Positions 17,997 through 27,213 of a stretch of 64,000 bases of DNA are shown piece after piece. Both the position numbers and the translations under genes were made by a program. Source of the stretch: Chryseobacterium sp. 7. GTDB lineage: Bacteria; Bacteroidota; Bacteroidia; Flavobacteriales; Weeksellaceae. How positions within the stretch are numbered: position 1 is the first letter of the stretch; each line of letters starts with the position of its first letter. The stretch covers positions 2,666,001-2,730,000 of the forward strand of contig NZ_RCCA01000001.1 of assembly GCF_003663845.1 (NCBI RefSeq). The letters are read 5' to 3'. Under the pieces are notes generated by a model. The model was not told where the DNA came from, searched no databases, and was given only the letters and a program-made list of their open reading frames with translations.

Positions 17997-18770
17997 ATGA
18001 TACTAAAAAACTTAATCACAGTAAGCGCTTTTACCGCATTATTATTTGCTACCTCAGCATTTATTTATCAAAATAAAGATCAAAAGACCATACAGCATTC
18101 AACTGATGGAAACAATGGTTTCGCGGTGTTGGAGCTTTTCACTTCAGAAGGCTGTTCCAGCTGTCCTCCGGCGGATGAACTGATGGGAAAAATTGAAAAA
18201 GAATATAAAGACCAGCCTGTTTATCTTCTCTCCTATCACGTAGATTACTGGAACCGTATTGGATGGAAAGACAGATTCAGTACTGCGGCAAATTCACAGC
18301 GACAACAACAATACAGCCGTATATTGAATTCACAGGTTTATACCCCACAACTGGTAGTGAACGGAAAGGCGGAATTTGTAGGTTCTGATGAAAACTCAAT
18401 CAAAAATGCCATACAGGAAGCCTTATTCATTTCTAAAAAGAACAACATAGAATTATCGGCAGCTGTTTCTCAGAATACAGTTGATGTTCATTACAAAACA
18501 TCTTCAGATCCTAAGAATATGCTTCTCATTAACTTAGTTGAAAAACATTCTTCTACCCAGGTGGAAAAAGGTGAAAATGAAGGGAGGCTTCTTCATCACT
18601 GGCAGATTGTTCATCAACAGAATTCAATCTCATTGAATAAGCAACCGGAAGGAACAACAACTTTCAAACTTCCTGAAGGTTTTTCACCAGAGAACTGGGA
18701 AATTATAGCTTTTGTTCAAAATACAAAAACAGGAATGATCTCAGAATCTTCAAAAACAGTTTTTAAATAA
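17997..18770 (+). CDS. exported DUF1223 protein (thioredoxin-like)
   Basis: The 257-residue protein has an N-terminal signal (MILKNLITVSAFTALLFATSAF) followed by the DUF1223 signature VLELFTSEGCSSCPPADELM (about residues 42-61). The CSSC pair recalls a thioredoxin-fold redox site. Further family marks are LSYHVDYWNRIGWKDRFS and YTPQLVVNGKAEFVGSD. DUF1223 proteins are secreted, and their substrate is unknown. The candidate LytTR operator precedes it, and a DoxX gene follows after 22 bp, suggesting an envelope redox module controlled by the two-component pair. Confidence 0.9.
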   Translation: MILKNLITVSAFTALLFATSAFIYQNKDQKTIQHSTDGNNGFAVLELFTSEGCSSCPPADELMGKIEKEYKDQPVYLLSYHVDYWNRIGWKDRFSTAANSQRQQQYSRILNSQVYTPQLVVNGKAEFVGSDENSIKNAIQEALFISKKNNIELSAAVSQNTVDVHYKTSSDPKNMLLINLVEKHSSTQVEKGENEGRLLHHWQIVHQQNSISLNKQPEGTTTFKLPEGFSPENWEIIAFVQNTKTGMISESSKTVFK

Positions 18771-18792
18771 ATACAATCAATCATCTCTAAAA

Positions 18793-19194
18793 ATGAAAAC
18801 AAAAACAACAAAAACAACAAAAATCATCTACTGGGCGGGCGTTATTTTTATGTCATTATGGTTTGGAGCAAGTGGCTTTTTTGAGCTGACAAAAAATCCG
18901 GTTGTGTGGAATATTACTCAACAGCTAGGTTATCCGTCTCATTTCATTTATATATTGGGCGTTTTTAAAATTTCGGGAGTTCTGGTTCTTCTGATTCCCA
19001 ATAGGCTATTGAGACTAAAAGAATGGGTGTTTGCGGGAATGTTTTTTGATATTCTATTTGCCTTCTTCTCAAAAATTGCAGTGCTTGGTTTTCCGGCTAC
19101 GGTAGATGCTATAATTGCTTTTTCTGTTCTTTCGGTGACGTATCTGATGTTCAGAAAGCTTTATTCTCCGGAATTGATATATGGAGAAGCTTAA
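18793..19194 (+). CDS. DoxX family membrane protein
   Basis: This 133-residue protein has four hydrophobic helices: IIYWAGVIFMSLWFGASGFFEL, FIYILGVFKISGVLVLLIP, EWVFAGMFFDILFAFFSKIA, and DAIIAFSVLSVTYLMF. That is the DoxX-like layout. DoxX relatives are linked to quinone or thiol redox in membranes; the role is not fixed. The N-terminus MKTKTTKTTKTTK-like is a short Lys/Thr-rich lead. It is second in an operon with the DUF1223 gene. Confidence 0.88.
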   Translation: MKTKTTKTTKIIYWAGVIFMSLWFGASGFFELTKNPVVWNITQQLGYPSHFIYILGVFKISGVLVLLIPNRLLRLKEWVFAGMFFDILFAFFSKIAVLGFPATVDAIIAFSVLSVTYLMFRKLYSPELIYGEA

Positions 19195-19499
19195 TGTTTA
19201 TCAAACGCTAATTTTTTCTTATGTTGAAACAGTTCCTCCCATTGTCCGGGAGAAGCTGTTGTTTTATATGTTTGGTCTAAGTTCTTTGTGAAAGCGGACT
19301 AAAGTCCGCTGCTATTGATTGGGTTATGGGTATGATTGATTATTCTGTTTAACCACCCCGTCAAAAATTCAAAGAATTTTTGCCACCCCTCCAAGGGAGG
19401 GGAATATGGAGCGCATATTTATTAATTAAAGCACCACATCCCTAATCCCTAATCCCTAATCCCTGCTACCTAACACCTCTCACCTGCCATCTGTTTCAT
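19195..19499. other. intergenic region between convergent genes, with repeat
   Basis: Apart from the repeat copy at 19352-19490 no gene is seen. The first half (19195-19350) is featureless, with a short AAAGCGGACTAAAGTCCGCTGC palindromic motif near 19290-19311. Confidence 0.5.
19352..19490 (+). repeat. double-hairpin dispersed repeat, copy C, with extended tail
   Basis: The core 19352-19406 reads ACCACCCCGTCAAAAATTC, then AATTTTTGCCACCCCTCC, AAG and GGAGGGGAATA. The tail matches copy B (GCGCATATTTA, CACATCCCTAATCCCT), but here the 7-mer ATCCCTA is repeated about three to four times. It ends before the stop codon of the metallo-hydrolase gene. Confidence 0.8.
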
Positions 19500-20492
19500 C
19501 TAATTCATAAAACTTTCGGGAAACCATTCAAATGCTCCTGATTTTGTTTTTGTGAAGCCCAGACCTGGCCATGGTAAGTGATACGCAAATGCTCTGGTTT
19601 TAGTATCTGCCAGCTGTTTCAGAAGTTCTTTCCTTGAAGCAGTAGCAAGATCCAGATCGGTGTCTCCAAAATACCCCCATTCAGGATGTGGAAAAAGGAT
19701 TACATCAGAATGAATCAAATCTGCAATATAAATGAGCTTTTCATTTCCTGAAGTGATTGTTGTAACCGTTAAACCGGGAGTGTGGCCGGGAGCTAGCCGG
19801 AAACTAAAATAATCATACAATGGATTATTAAGGTCATAATATTTCAGTTTAGGCTGAATGGTTTTCAGGATATTCTGCACTGCAGGGATAATCTGATTGA
19901 GAAATTCAGGTTGTGCTTTCAGCGCGCTGTTGCTAAAGTCCTTGATGGAAGCTTTCATCCAGAAATCGTGTTCTATTTTAGAGATAAAAATATCTGCATT
20001 GGGGAAAATAAGCTTATTTTGTTTATCTACAACTCCCCCAATGTGGTCAGGATGGGCATGAGAGATAAAAACATCGGTAATATCTTTGGCGGAAAATCCT
20101 GCTTTTTGAAGACTTTTTAATAAAAACCCGGTTCTTTGATCGGCAAAAATACCCATTCCGGTATCAAATAAGATAAGTTTATTCTTTGCTTTAACCAATA
20201 GAATATTCATTGCCATATCAATATAATTATCTGGTCTGAAATTATCTTTGAGGATGGTTTTCAATTCTAAAACGGTTCCTCTGGGGGCAAATGAGTTCAG
20301 ATTCTGTTCATGAATATATCCGTCTGTGAGCACGAAAAGTTCCAGTTCTCCCAATTTTAATTTTTTAAAACCGGAAAGATCTTCCTCTGTTTTTTCAGAT
20401 AGTGTTTTGCTTTCGCCCATTAAACCGGAAAAAGGGATCATACTGAATGCGCCTACCAACAATCCGTTCTTTAATAGTTCTCGTCTATTCAT
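19500..20492 (-). CDS. MBL-fold metallo-hydrolase with twin-arginine-like signal
   Basis: The 330-residue protein begins MNRRELLKNGLLVGAFSMIPF, which looks like a short Tat signal. The metallo-beta-lactamase fold is marked by VFISHAHPDHIGGV (HxHxDH), a later His in LAPGHTPG, Asp in YIADLIHSD, and a terminal AYHLPWPGLGF His. It is of the lactonase/glyoxalase-II-like branch, not the class B1 carbapenemases of this genus. Substrate unknown. It stands alone on the minus strand. Confidence 0.9.
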   Translation of the reverse strand: MNRRELLKNGLLVGAFSMIPFSGLMGESKTLSEKTEEDLSGFKKLKLGELELFVLTDGYIHEQNLNSFAPRGTVLELKTILKDNFRPDNYIDMAMNILLVKAKNKLILFDTGMGIFADQRTGFLLKSLQKAGFSAKDITDVFISHAHPDHIGGVVDKQNKLIFPNADIFISKIEHDFWMKASIKDFSNSALKAQPEFLNQIIPAVQNILKTIQPKLKYYDLNNPLYDYFSFRLAPGHTPGLTVTTITSGNEKLIYIADLIHSDVILFPHPEWGYFGDTDLDLATASRKELLKQLADTKTRAFAYHLPWPGLGFTKTKSGAFEWFPESFMN

Positions 20493-20526
20493 AGCGTAGC
20501 TATTTTTATTTTAAATATAAAAAACA

Positions 20527-20552
20527 AAAAGCTGAGTTCCTATTATCAGAAA
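20527..20552 (-). terminator. terminator after aldo/keto reductase
   Basis: AAAAGCTG (20527-20534) pairs with CAGCTTTT (20545-20552), extended inside by GTT/AAC. It lies 24 bp past the stop codon. Confidence 0.65.
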
Positions 20553-20575
20553 CCCAGCTTTTGTATAAATAATTC

Positions 20576-21577
20576 TTAGTTATTGACCAATTTCATTGAA
20601 CCTTCAGTATATCTTTCTCCTACATTCGGGTATTTTTTCAGAATAGCATCAATGGTTTCCAGATCGGATTGGGTAAGATCTATGTTGACCGCTGCAATAT
20701 TTTCTTCCAGATATTTGATTCTTTTGGTACCAGGAATCGGGATGATATCATCTCCCTGATTCAATACCCAGGCCAGTGCCAGCTGAGTTCCTTTTACTCC
20801 TTTAGAAGCAGCCAATTCATTGATTTCATTCGCCAGTTTGGTATTATTTTCAAGATACTCCTGCTGATAGCGCGGTAATGATTTTCTGAAATCGTCATCA
20901 CCAAGGTTTTGAGCATCATAAATATTGGTAAAAAGCCCTCTTGCCAATGGTGAATAAGGCACTAAAGAAATTCCAAGTTCTCTGATGGTTGATAAAATTT
21001 CTTTTTCAACATCTTTTGTAAGGATAGAATATTCTGACTGTAATGCAGCAATAGGATGAATTTTGTTCGCTTTTCTGATAGATTCCGCCGAAGCTTCAGA
21101 TAATCCGATATATTTCACTTTTCCGGCTTTTACCAGCTCTGCCATAGCACCTACAGTTTCTTCTACAGGTACGTTTGGATCTACTCTGTGAGCATAGTAG
21201 AGGTCAATAGTATCTATTTTTAATCTTTGAAGGCTTAAATCTACTGCCTGTCTGATCCATTCCGGAGAACCGTCAAAATAAGTTCCGGGAGCTCCGCTGT
21301 GGCTTGCTTTACCATCTTTAAACCTAAATCCGAATTTGGTCGCAATAAAAATTTTGTCCCTGTTTGGTACTAAAACTTTAGAAATTAATTTTTCATTTTC
21401 TCCGTTGGCATACATATCTGCCGTGTCCCAGAAGTTAACCCCTAAATCTAATGCCCGGTGAAGGGTATTAATGCTTTCCTGCTCATCGGCAGGTCCATAA
21501 GCAAAGCTCATTCCCATACATCCTAAACCGATTGCTGATAACTGTTCTTCTGTGTTTCCTAATTTTTTAAATTTCAT
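20576..21577 (-). CDS. aldo/keto reductase
   Basis: The 333-residue protein has the AKR barrel with the catalytic tetrad visible: Asp and Tyr in FWDTADMYANGENE, Lys in FIATKFGF and His in YYAHRVDP. The C-terminal cofactor part includes IPIPGTKRIKYLEEN. It is close to the YajO/AKR13-like branch that reduces aldehydes and ketones with NADPH. An AraC-type regulator is 86 bp upstream on the same strand and may control it. Confidence 0.94.
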   Translation of the reverse strand: MKFKKLGNTEEQLSAIGLGCMGMSFAYGPADEQESINTLHRALDLGVNFWDTADMYANGENEKLISKVLVPNRDKIFIATKFGFRFKDGKASHSGAPGTYFDGSPEWIRQAVDLSLQRLKIDTIDLYYAHRVDPNVPVEETVGAMAELVKAGKVKYIGLSEASAESIRKANKIHPIAALQSEYSILTKDVEKEILSTIRELGISLVPYSPLARGLFTNIYDAQNLGDDDFRKSLPRYQQEYLENNTKLANEINELAASKGVKGTQLALAWVLNQGDDIIPIPGTKRIKYLEENIAAVNIDLTQSDLETIDAILKKYPNVGERYTEGSMKLVNN

Positions 21578-21663
21578 GATAGGTATGATTTAATTTTATA
21601 TGACAAAATTAGAACATCCCGAAACCAGCCACGATATAGAATTCAAACTAAGAATTATAAAAT

Positions 21664-22569
21664 TCAAACAATATCCATTCTTAGAGCATTAGGAGTAATT
21701 CCGGTTTGTTTTTTAAAGTAATTGGTAAAATAAGCGGGTTCTTCAAATCCTAATCCATAAGCGATTTCAGAAATGTTCCAGTCTGTATGTTTCAGTAAAG
21801 CATTGGCTTCCTGAATAATCCTTCCGGTAATCTGCTGGCTGGTTGTTTTCCCGGTAATTTCTTTTACGGAACGGTTTAAAGAATTTACATGAATGGAAAG
21901 GCTCTGGGCATAATCATTGGGAGTTTTCAATTTCAAAAAAGCTTCAGGACTGTCGATAGGAAACTGTCTTTCCAACAGTTCCATAAATAAGGAAGCAACT
22001 CTTTGTGAAGCATTTTGATAGGGTTCAAAGCTGTCTGCCGGCTGCATTCTCATGGTTTCATGAATCATCAGATGAAGGTAAGCTCTCAGCATATCATATT
22101 TGTGAATATACTCAGACTGAATTTCCGTCATCATTTTGGTATAAATCTCAGACAGTATTTTCTGCTGCTCTTCATCTATAAAGAAAACCGGAGTTCCTCC
22201 AATCTTGAAAAGCGGAGAATCCTGCAGGTTTCCCATACGGGTTCCATTGTGCAGAAACTGATCTGTAAACAGGCAGAACCAGCCTTTCTGATCTTCATCA
22301 TCCGCCTCCCAGGAATAAGGAATAATAGGATTGGAAAACAATAATGCGGGACGGTCTACTTTGATCCATTTATCTGCATAATGAAGTTTTCCTTTTCCTA
22401 TGATCAGTGAAATTTTATAATAATCTCTCCTGCTGTAAGGGGTAAGGGGAGAACAATATTCTCTTGAAAACACATTAAAATGTCCCATTTTATTAACTCC
22501 AATACACTGCGATGCCAGATTGGGAGCATTTCTTTCATAAAAACCCTGAAGTGATTCGTGTGATTCCAT
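21664..22569 (-). CDS. AraC family transcriptional regulator
   Basis: The 301-residue protein has an N-terminal cupin-like region (ISLIIGKGKLHYADKWIKVDRPALLFSNP) and a C-terminal AraC double HTH with HVNSLNRSVKEITGKTTSQQI (about 228-248) and ISEIAYGLGFEEPAYFTNYFKKQTG (about 267-291). It fits the common pattern of an AraC regulator next to its oxidoreductase target, the aldo/keto reductase downstream. Confidence 0.93.
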   Translation of the reverse strand: MESHESLQGFYERNAPNLASQCIGVNKMGHFNVFSREYCSPLTPYSRRDYYKISLIIGKGKLHYADKWIKVDRPALLFSNPIIPYSWEADDEDQKGWFCLFTDQFLHNGTRMGNLQDSPLFKIGGTPVFFIDEEQQKILSEIYTKMMTEIQSEYIHKYDMLRAYLHLMIHETMRMQPADSFEPYQNASQRVASLFMELLERQFPIDSPEAFLKLKTPNDYAQSLSIHVNSLNRSVKEITGKTTSQQITGRIIQEANALLKHTDWNISEIAYGLGFEEPAYFTNYFKKQTGITPNALRMDIV

Positions 22570-22682
22570 AGATCAAAGTTATAAAATTCAAACAAAACAA
22601 ATCAAATAATTATAATAACTGAAAAAATAAAATAGCCGACAAAAGATGCCAGCCATTTAAAAATGATATCATTGATCATGGA

Positions 22683-23132
22683 TTAATCCCAATCATCATG
22701 ACCATGATGTTTATTTTGCTTTTTATAGTATTTCTCCTGATTTTTATAATATTTTTCCTGTTGTTTACGGTATTTTTTATAGTCGTTCTTATTTCTACCA
22801 TAAACAATTACCGGGTTTTGACCTCTGTAATATTTCTTTTTAAAGATAATATACTTCTCTCTCCCCATGATTCTTTCCAACTCAGAATAACGGTCTCCTC
22901 GCCATCTTCCCGGATCTACCACATATACTCTGTTCCAGGTATCATAATCACGGTATCTGTCATTCAAAACATAAATCTGGTTAGCCTGAGTTGTAGAAAG
23001 CAACAGATCAGCAACTACTCTTTGCCAGTTAAGATCTGAAATACTCCTTCTGTAATCATTATAATAATCTGACTGGGCATAGCTTAGACTAAAGGTCCCT
23101 ATCAAAAATGCTGTTAATAATAACTTTTTCAT
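22683..23132 (-). CDS. secreted hypothetical protein, basic Tyr-rich C-terminus
   Basis: Translation from the ATG at 23130-23132 (MKKLLLTAFLIGTFSLSYAQ) gives 149 residues with a clean signal peptide ending at AYAQ-like SYAQ. The body has a short helical region (DLNWQRVVADLLLSTTQANQIYVLN), then RYSELERIMGREKY. The tail is rich in Lys, Tyr and Gln with repeats of KYYKNQEKYYKKQ, ending HHGHDDWD, which could bind metal. I do not recognise a family beyond a Bacteroidota hypothetical. An upstream in-frame start adds nine residues before the signal and is unlikely. Confidence 0.75.
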   Translation of the reverse strand: MKKLLLTAFLIGTFSLSYAQSDYYNDYRRSISDLNWQRVVADLLLSTTQANQIYVLNDRYRDYDTWNRVYVVDPGRWRGDRYSELERIMGREKYIIFKKKYYRGQNPVIVYGRNKNDYKKYRKQQEKYYKNQEKYYKKQNKHHGHDDWD

Positions 23133-23159
23133 TTCATTCCTCTTTAAATTAAACATCAA

Positions 23160-23470
23160 GAAATAGTCAATTAAAGTGCCAATTATTAATTACAAATCCC
23201 AATATTTGTTAATAAAAACTATAAATGATTGATTATGTTTGAATTATTTACTTTTTATTTATTAAATTATTGAATAATTTATTGTTAGGTAGGCTAAAGC
23301 TCACCGTAAAGAATCTTATCAACAACATCTTTTCCTCATTTATGTTATAAAATTCGTTAAGATTCTTTAAAATCATTATTTCATATTATTTAATTTCGTA
23401 ATTTTAATGGAGAGAATGTTTTTAAGGAGATTTTCTCCATTTATTTTAATCAACCAAATCTTACATTATC
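23160..23470. other. AT-rich intergenic region with a strong hairpin
   Basis: The 311-bp gap between divergent genes has no ORF. An 11-bp stem ATGGAGAGAAT/ATTTTCTCCAT lies at 23407-23440, followed by TTATTTTAAT, 30 bp before the GNAT start. It could end a short transcript or be a leader structure. Confidence 0.45.
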
Positions 23471-23758
23471 ATGGAAAATATAAAGTTTCAGGTATCTCAA
23501 TATCAGGATGAATTGCAGTTACTTATAGATGGAAAGAAAGCAGGCTATATGTCTATAGAGGTTGACGGAAGACTGCTTATTGTATTTTATACCAAACTTA
23601 ATGAAGAGCGTGAAGGAAAAGGATACGCTAAACTCTTATTAGATGAGTTGGTACGCTATGCAGAAGAAAAAGATTTGCTTGTAGATCCGGAATGTGATTT
23701 CGTAAGACAACAGTTTGAAAACCATCCCGCAAGATATAAAGAAATATGGCATGCCTGA
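23471..23758 (+). CDS. GNAT family N-acetyltransferase, short NATD1-like type
   Basis: The 95-residue protein matches the small stand-alone GNAT (Acetyltransf_CG/YjdJ) family: IDGKKAGYMSIEVDGRLLIVFYT, then REGKGYAKLLLDELVRYAEE with the acetyl-CoA pyrophosphate loop variant EGKGYA, and CDFVRQQFENHP. The substrate is unknown. Its stop codon is back-to-back with that of the opposite gene (TGATCA at 23756-23761), so the two genes converge with no gap. Confidence 0.9.
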   Translation: MENIKFQVSQYQDELQLLIDGKKAGYMSIEVDGRLLIVFYTKLNEEREGKGYAKLLLDELVRYAEEKDLLVDPECDFVRQQFENHPARYKEIWHA

Positions 23759-24856
23759 TCAGCTTTCCCACCAGGCTGTAAATTTCTGTTCTGACAGATT
23801 CAGATCTACTATCTCACCGATCATCGGAGTGAGAATGTTTAGCTTTTGTTCTTTACCAAGAACTGCTATCTTTTGCAGAGGTTCATTCCAGGGATGAAGT
23901 GCCAATGCAAATTTTGCAGCATGAACCGGGATAATACATTCTGCTTTCAGATCAATAGCTGCCTGAATAACATCTTCCGGTAATGTGTGGATATATCTCC
24001 ATGCTTCTCCATATTGTCCATTCTCAAGAACAGCATAATCAAAAGGACCATATTGCTCGCCAATGGTTTTAAAATGGGAATCATAGCCGCTATCTCCTCC
24101 CAAGAAAATTTTCTTTGTGGGAGTTATCAGAACGTAAGAACTCCAAAGCGTATCATTCTGCCGGATTCTTCTGCCCGAAAAGTGTCTTGCAGGGGTAAAA
24201 ACAATTTTTATATCATTTTTCAAATCAATTTCTGCTCCCCATTCTTCTTCAATAAGTGTATTCTCAGCATAGCCCCATCTTTCAAGATGTGCACCTACTC
24301 CCAGCGGTATGATCGCCATTTCTGTCCTGTCTCTGATGGATTCTACAGTTGGGTAATCCAAATGGTCAAAATGATCATGGGTTATCACCAGATAATCAAT
24401 ACCCGGAATATCTTCAGGTTTAAAAATATCTGATCCTTTGAAAGCTTTATTAAAATATTTAAAAGGTGAACCATATAAACTCAATACAGGATCAATCAGA
24501 AAAGAAACACCATCTGTCTGCAGATAATAAGATGAATGCCCTAACCATATCAATACATCCTCATTTTTATCTATATTTCTTAAATCGGTATGGATGGAAG
24601 GGATTTCTTTTAAAGGCTTCAACAGCGGATCTTTCTTTCCTAAAAAGAAATCATAAGTTACTTTAGACATTTTATAGCCTTCAGTAATAGATGGTGTGTG
24701 GCTAATATTCTGAAACTGTTTTTTCTTATAACGCTTCGACTGTTTGATACGTTTCAGCCTCTCTCCTTTTGGTACGCCACCAAATGCTTTCATGTTCATC
24801 ACTATAAAAAAAGTAACCGTCAAAACAGCTACAGTCGTAATAATCCAATAAATCAT
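23759..24856 (-). CDS. MBL-fold hydrolase, NAPE-PLD/UlaG-like, membrane-anchored
   Basis: The 365-residue protein starts with a membrane helix (IYWIITTVAVLTVTFFIVM). Then comes a basic linker (KRIKQSKRYKKKQFQN) and an MBL domain with LIWLGHSSYYLQTDGVSFLIDP and the metal motif THDHFDHLD near residue 160. Later ligands appear in TPARHFSGR, FLGGDSGYDSH and IIPVHAAKFALALHPW. This is the N-acyl-phosphatidylethanolamine phospholipase D-like branch. The true substrate in bacteria is unknown; a lipid is plausible from the anchor. Confidence 0.92.
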   Translation of the reverse strand: MIYWIITTVAVLTVTFFIVMNMKAFGGVPKGERLKRIKQSKRYKKKQFQNISHTPSITEGYKMSKVTYDFFLGKKDPLLKPLKEIPSIHTDLRNIDKNEDVLIWLGHSSYYLQTDGVSFLIDPVLSLYGSPFKYFNKAFKGSDIFKPEDIPGIDYLVITHDHFDHLDYPTVESIRDRTEMAIIPLGVGAHLERWGYAENTLIEEEWGAEIDLKNDIKIVFTPARHFSGRRIRQNDTLWSSYVLITPTKKIFLGGDSGYDSHFKTIGEQYGPFDYAVLENGQYGEAWRYIHTLPEDVIQAAIDLKAECIIPVHAAKFALALHPWNEPLQKIAVLGKEQKLNILTPMIGEIVDLNLSEQKFTAWWES

Positions 24857-25028
24857 TGATATAAAATAAGCATCAAATGTATCGACTTTTAGTTTGAAAT
24901 GAAAATTTATTCCATCCTGCTATAATTTTTAACTAAATTTATCATGAATTTTGGAAAATTTATTATTCATTTAAGTCAGGATTAATTTTAAACTTTCTAT
25001 TTTAGCACCTTTAAAAAACTCAGATACA

Positions 25029-26567
25029 TTGAAAAATTATTCGGTAATATTTCTTCTCGCTATTTTTTCGTCCTGTGCCTCTATAAAAAAACACAACGAA
25101 CAGCGGGCTTCATGTATTCCACCGGAGCAACTTAAAGAAGATGTGGACTTTGCGTATTCAAAATTACAGCAAATGCATCCTCAATTATACTGGTATATTC
25201 CCAAGAAGGAATTGGACCATAAATTTGACAGTCTTAAACAGACTATTACCGAGCCTCTTACTCCTCTTCAGTTTTATTTTAAACTTCAGCCGGTTATTGC
25301 GGGAATCCGGGAAGGGCACCTTTCATTAAGAATTCCCAGAAAGAAATTCACCAAAAGAGAGGTTAAAAAACTAGAGCACCAGAAAGGCATGTTCAGCCGT
25401 TTTGAATACTATATTAAAGGAGACCAGATGTACATTGTTCAAAACAGAGATTCTATAGAACATATACAACCCGGAACTGAAATTTTATCTATTAATAATG
25501 TTCCTGTTTCAGATTATATAAAGAAATACAAAAGCCTTATCAGCAGTGATGGTGACAATACCACTTTCCATCCTTATTTTTTGAAGGACCTGTTCTTTAA
25601 TTTTTATACCGCAGAAAATGGTTTTGGCAGCAAAGCCACTCTTGAAACCCTGTATCAGGGTGAGAAAAAAACCTATACTTTAACCCGAGAAATCAAATCT
25701 GATTCTGATCTGGAAAAGGATAAGGAAATGAAGAAGAAGACTCAGGAAAAGAAACTGAATGACTATGTAGCGGCAAGCAATTCTTACAACAGAAGCTTTA
25801 AATTTCTGGATAAAGACAGCACTATTGCCTATATAAAAGTGAAAAGCTTCTCCAGAGAATATTCTGATGAATTTTATAAAAAGACTTTTGCTAAAATCAA
25901 TAATGCGAAATCTCCTTACCTCATCATAGATGTCCGAAATAATTACGGAGGTTCTTTATATGAAATTAATAACCTGTATTCTTATTTAGCTGAAGCTCCA
26001 TTTACATTGATTAAACCATCGCAGTTAACGTCAAGGAATATTCCTCTGCGCACGAATTATTTCAGAAAAAGCAACCCTTTAGAATATGCTCTTAAAAGCA
26101 TTGCCTACCCGAGTTACTTCTTTGCACAAACTTTCAGTACTTATAAAAAAGATGGAAAAGTTTTCTATAAAATGAAAGCTGATAAGCCAACAAAACCTAA
26201 TAAGGCTGCCTTCCACGGAAAAGCTTTTGTACTGATTAATGGCGGAAGCTTCTCAGCATCTTCTATTATTACCGCTAAGCTTAAGAATGATAAAAGAGCT
26301 ACGCTTGTAGGTGAAGAAACCGGCGGTGCCAATGACGGAACAGTAGCAGGATTTTATTCGTACCAGAAATTGCCTAATTCTGAAATCAGGTTTCCTATCG
26401 GATTACTTTTGGTACAGCCTAATATTAATTTCTCAGATTCAAGGAAAGGCGTGGTTCCGGATGTTACCGTTACTGAAAGTCTGCAGGATATTATTGATGA
26501 AAAAGATCCGCAGCTGGACTGGATAAAAAATGAAATCGCCAAAGAAAAAGAAAATAAAGGACAGTAA
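25029..26567 (+). CDS. S41 family peptidase, lipoprotein
   Basis: The likely start is a TTG at 25029, giving a good lipoprotein signal (NYSVIFLLAIFSSC, Cys16); no in-frame ATG fits. The 512-residue product has an N-terminal helical region, a region with IEHIQPGTEILSINNVPVSDYI resembling a PDZ core (about 148-165), and the C-terminal S41 domain. There YIKVKSFSREYSDEFY, DVRNNYGGSL and LINGGSFSASSI are seen; the latter holds the catalytic Ser and a Lys lies nearby (TAKLKND). It is a tail-specific-protease-like enzyme of the periplasm. A strong terminator follows. Confidence 0.92.
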   Translation: MKNYSVIFLLAIFSSCASIKKHNEQRASCIPPEQLKEDVDFAYSKLQQMHPQLYWYIPKKELDHKFDSLKQTITEPLTPLQFYFKLQPVIAGIREGHLSLRIPRKKFTKREVKKLEHQKGMFSRFEYYIKGDQMYIVQNRDSIEHIQPGTEILSINNVPVSDYIKKYKSLISSDGDNTTFHPYFLKDLFFNFYTAENGFGSKATLETLYQGEKKTYTLTREIKSDSDLEKDKEMKKKTQEKKLNDYVAASNSYNRSFKFLDKDSTIAYIKVKSFSREYSDEFYKKTFAKINNAKSPYLIIDVRNNYGGSLYEINNLYSYLAEAPFTLIKPSQLTSRNIPLRTNYFRKSNPLEYALKSIAYPSYFFAQTFSTYKKDGKVFYKMKADKPTKPNKAAFHGKAFVLINGGSFSASSIITAKLKNDKRATLVGEETGGANDGTVAGFYSYQKLPNSEIRFPIGLLLVQPNINFSDSRKGVVPDVTVTESLQDIIDEKDPQLDWIKNEIAKEKENKGQ

Positions 26568-26572
26568 TGAAT

Positions 26573-26607
26573 AAGAGTTCGGCGGGCTTTCAGCCCGCCG
26601 AACTCTT
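26573..26607. terminator. bidirectional GC-rich terminator
   Basis: AAGAGTTCGGCGGGCT and its perfect reverse complement form a 16-bp stem with a 3-base loop, with A and T runs on the two sides. It separates the convergent S41 peptidase and sigma-operon genes. Confidence 0.85.
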
Positions 26608-26609
26608 TT

Positions 26610-27200
26610 CTATCTTTTTAATTCTTCCAAAAGGTCTTCAATATATTTAATATATCTTCCGTAATAGCGGTGAAACCAGAATTTTCCAGCAAAAAAAAGT
26701 AAAAACAATCCTCCGATCACTGAACTGATTAAAATCACGGCGATCTTCAGTTCACTCAAAGGCTTTGGCCATGGGATAAATTCCAGGACAATAAGGATCT
26801 CACACACCAGAAATGGGGCAAAACTGATGTAGTATGAAAGATAATACTGTTTATTAAGATTCAGCTGCATCACCAGATCTTTCAGAGAATCATAGGTTTT
26901 AGGGCTAGGATTGCTGATTTCATTATACAATTTAAAGAACTTACTGAAAAAGAAAACAGTGACCATAAGCATGGACGCAATCAAAACCGTTATATACAAT
27001 TGAAGCTTGAAAGGTCTGCATACTGAGCAAACCAGAAAGGCAAAAACAAAGATTCCTATCATCCACCAGAATTCCACACGCATATTTTTACGTATTTTTT
27101 CAAGGGGAAGATTGAGTTTATTTCTCTGTTCAAGGCTTATTTCAGGAGTTTCCTCCACAATATCTTCATTCCAGGTATTTTTGAATTCATCTATATTCAT
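26610..27200 (-). CDS. membrane protein, partner of ECF sigma factor (paralogue 1)
   Basis: The 196-residue protein opens with a soluble lead MNIDEFKNTWNEDIVEETPEISLEQ, then has about four hydrophobic helices (FWWMIGIFVFAFLVC, LYITVLIASMLMVTVFFF, YISFAPFLVCEILIVLEFI, IAVILISSVIGGLFLLFFAG). The end RYYGRYIKYIEDLLEELKR is shared with its paralogue at 30100-30915, as is the lead (ELWNKDTGQESPEISLEK there). It starts 13 bp after the sigma gene and is likely its membrane-bound partner, perhaps an anti-sigma factor; no known anti-sigma motif is seen. Confidence 0.8.
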   Translation of the reverse strand: MNIDEFKNTWNEDIVEETPEISLEQRNKLNLPLEKIRKNMRVEFWWMIGIFVFAFLVCSVCRPFKLQLYITVLIASMLMVTVFFFSKFFKLYNEISNPSPKTYDSLKDLVMQLNLNKQYYLSYYISFAPFLVCEILIVLEFIPWPKPLSELKIAVILISSVIGGLFLLFFAGKFWFHRYYGRYIKYIEDLLEELKR

Positions 27201-27213
27201 CGGATTACTGATT

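Noticed and set aside
19500..20492. Reading this MBL protein as an IND/CGB-type carbapenemase
   Set aside because: The residues around HAHPDHIGG and the Tat-like signal fit the lactonase-like branch; class B1 marks are missing.
23759..24856. Reading the second MBL protein as a beta-lactamase
   Set aside because: The THDHFDHLD context and membrane anchor fit the NAPE-PLD/UlaG branch.
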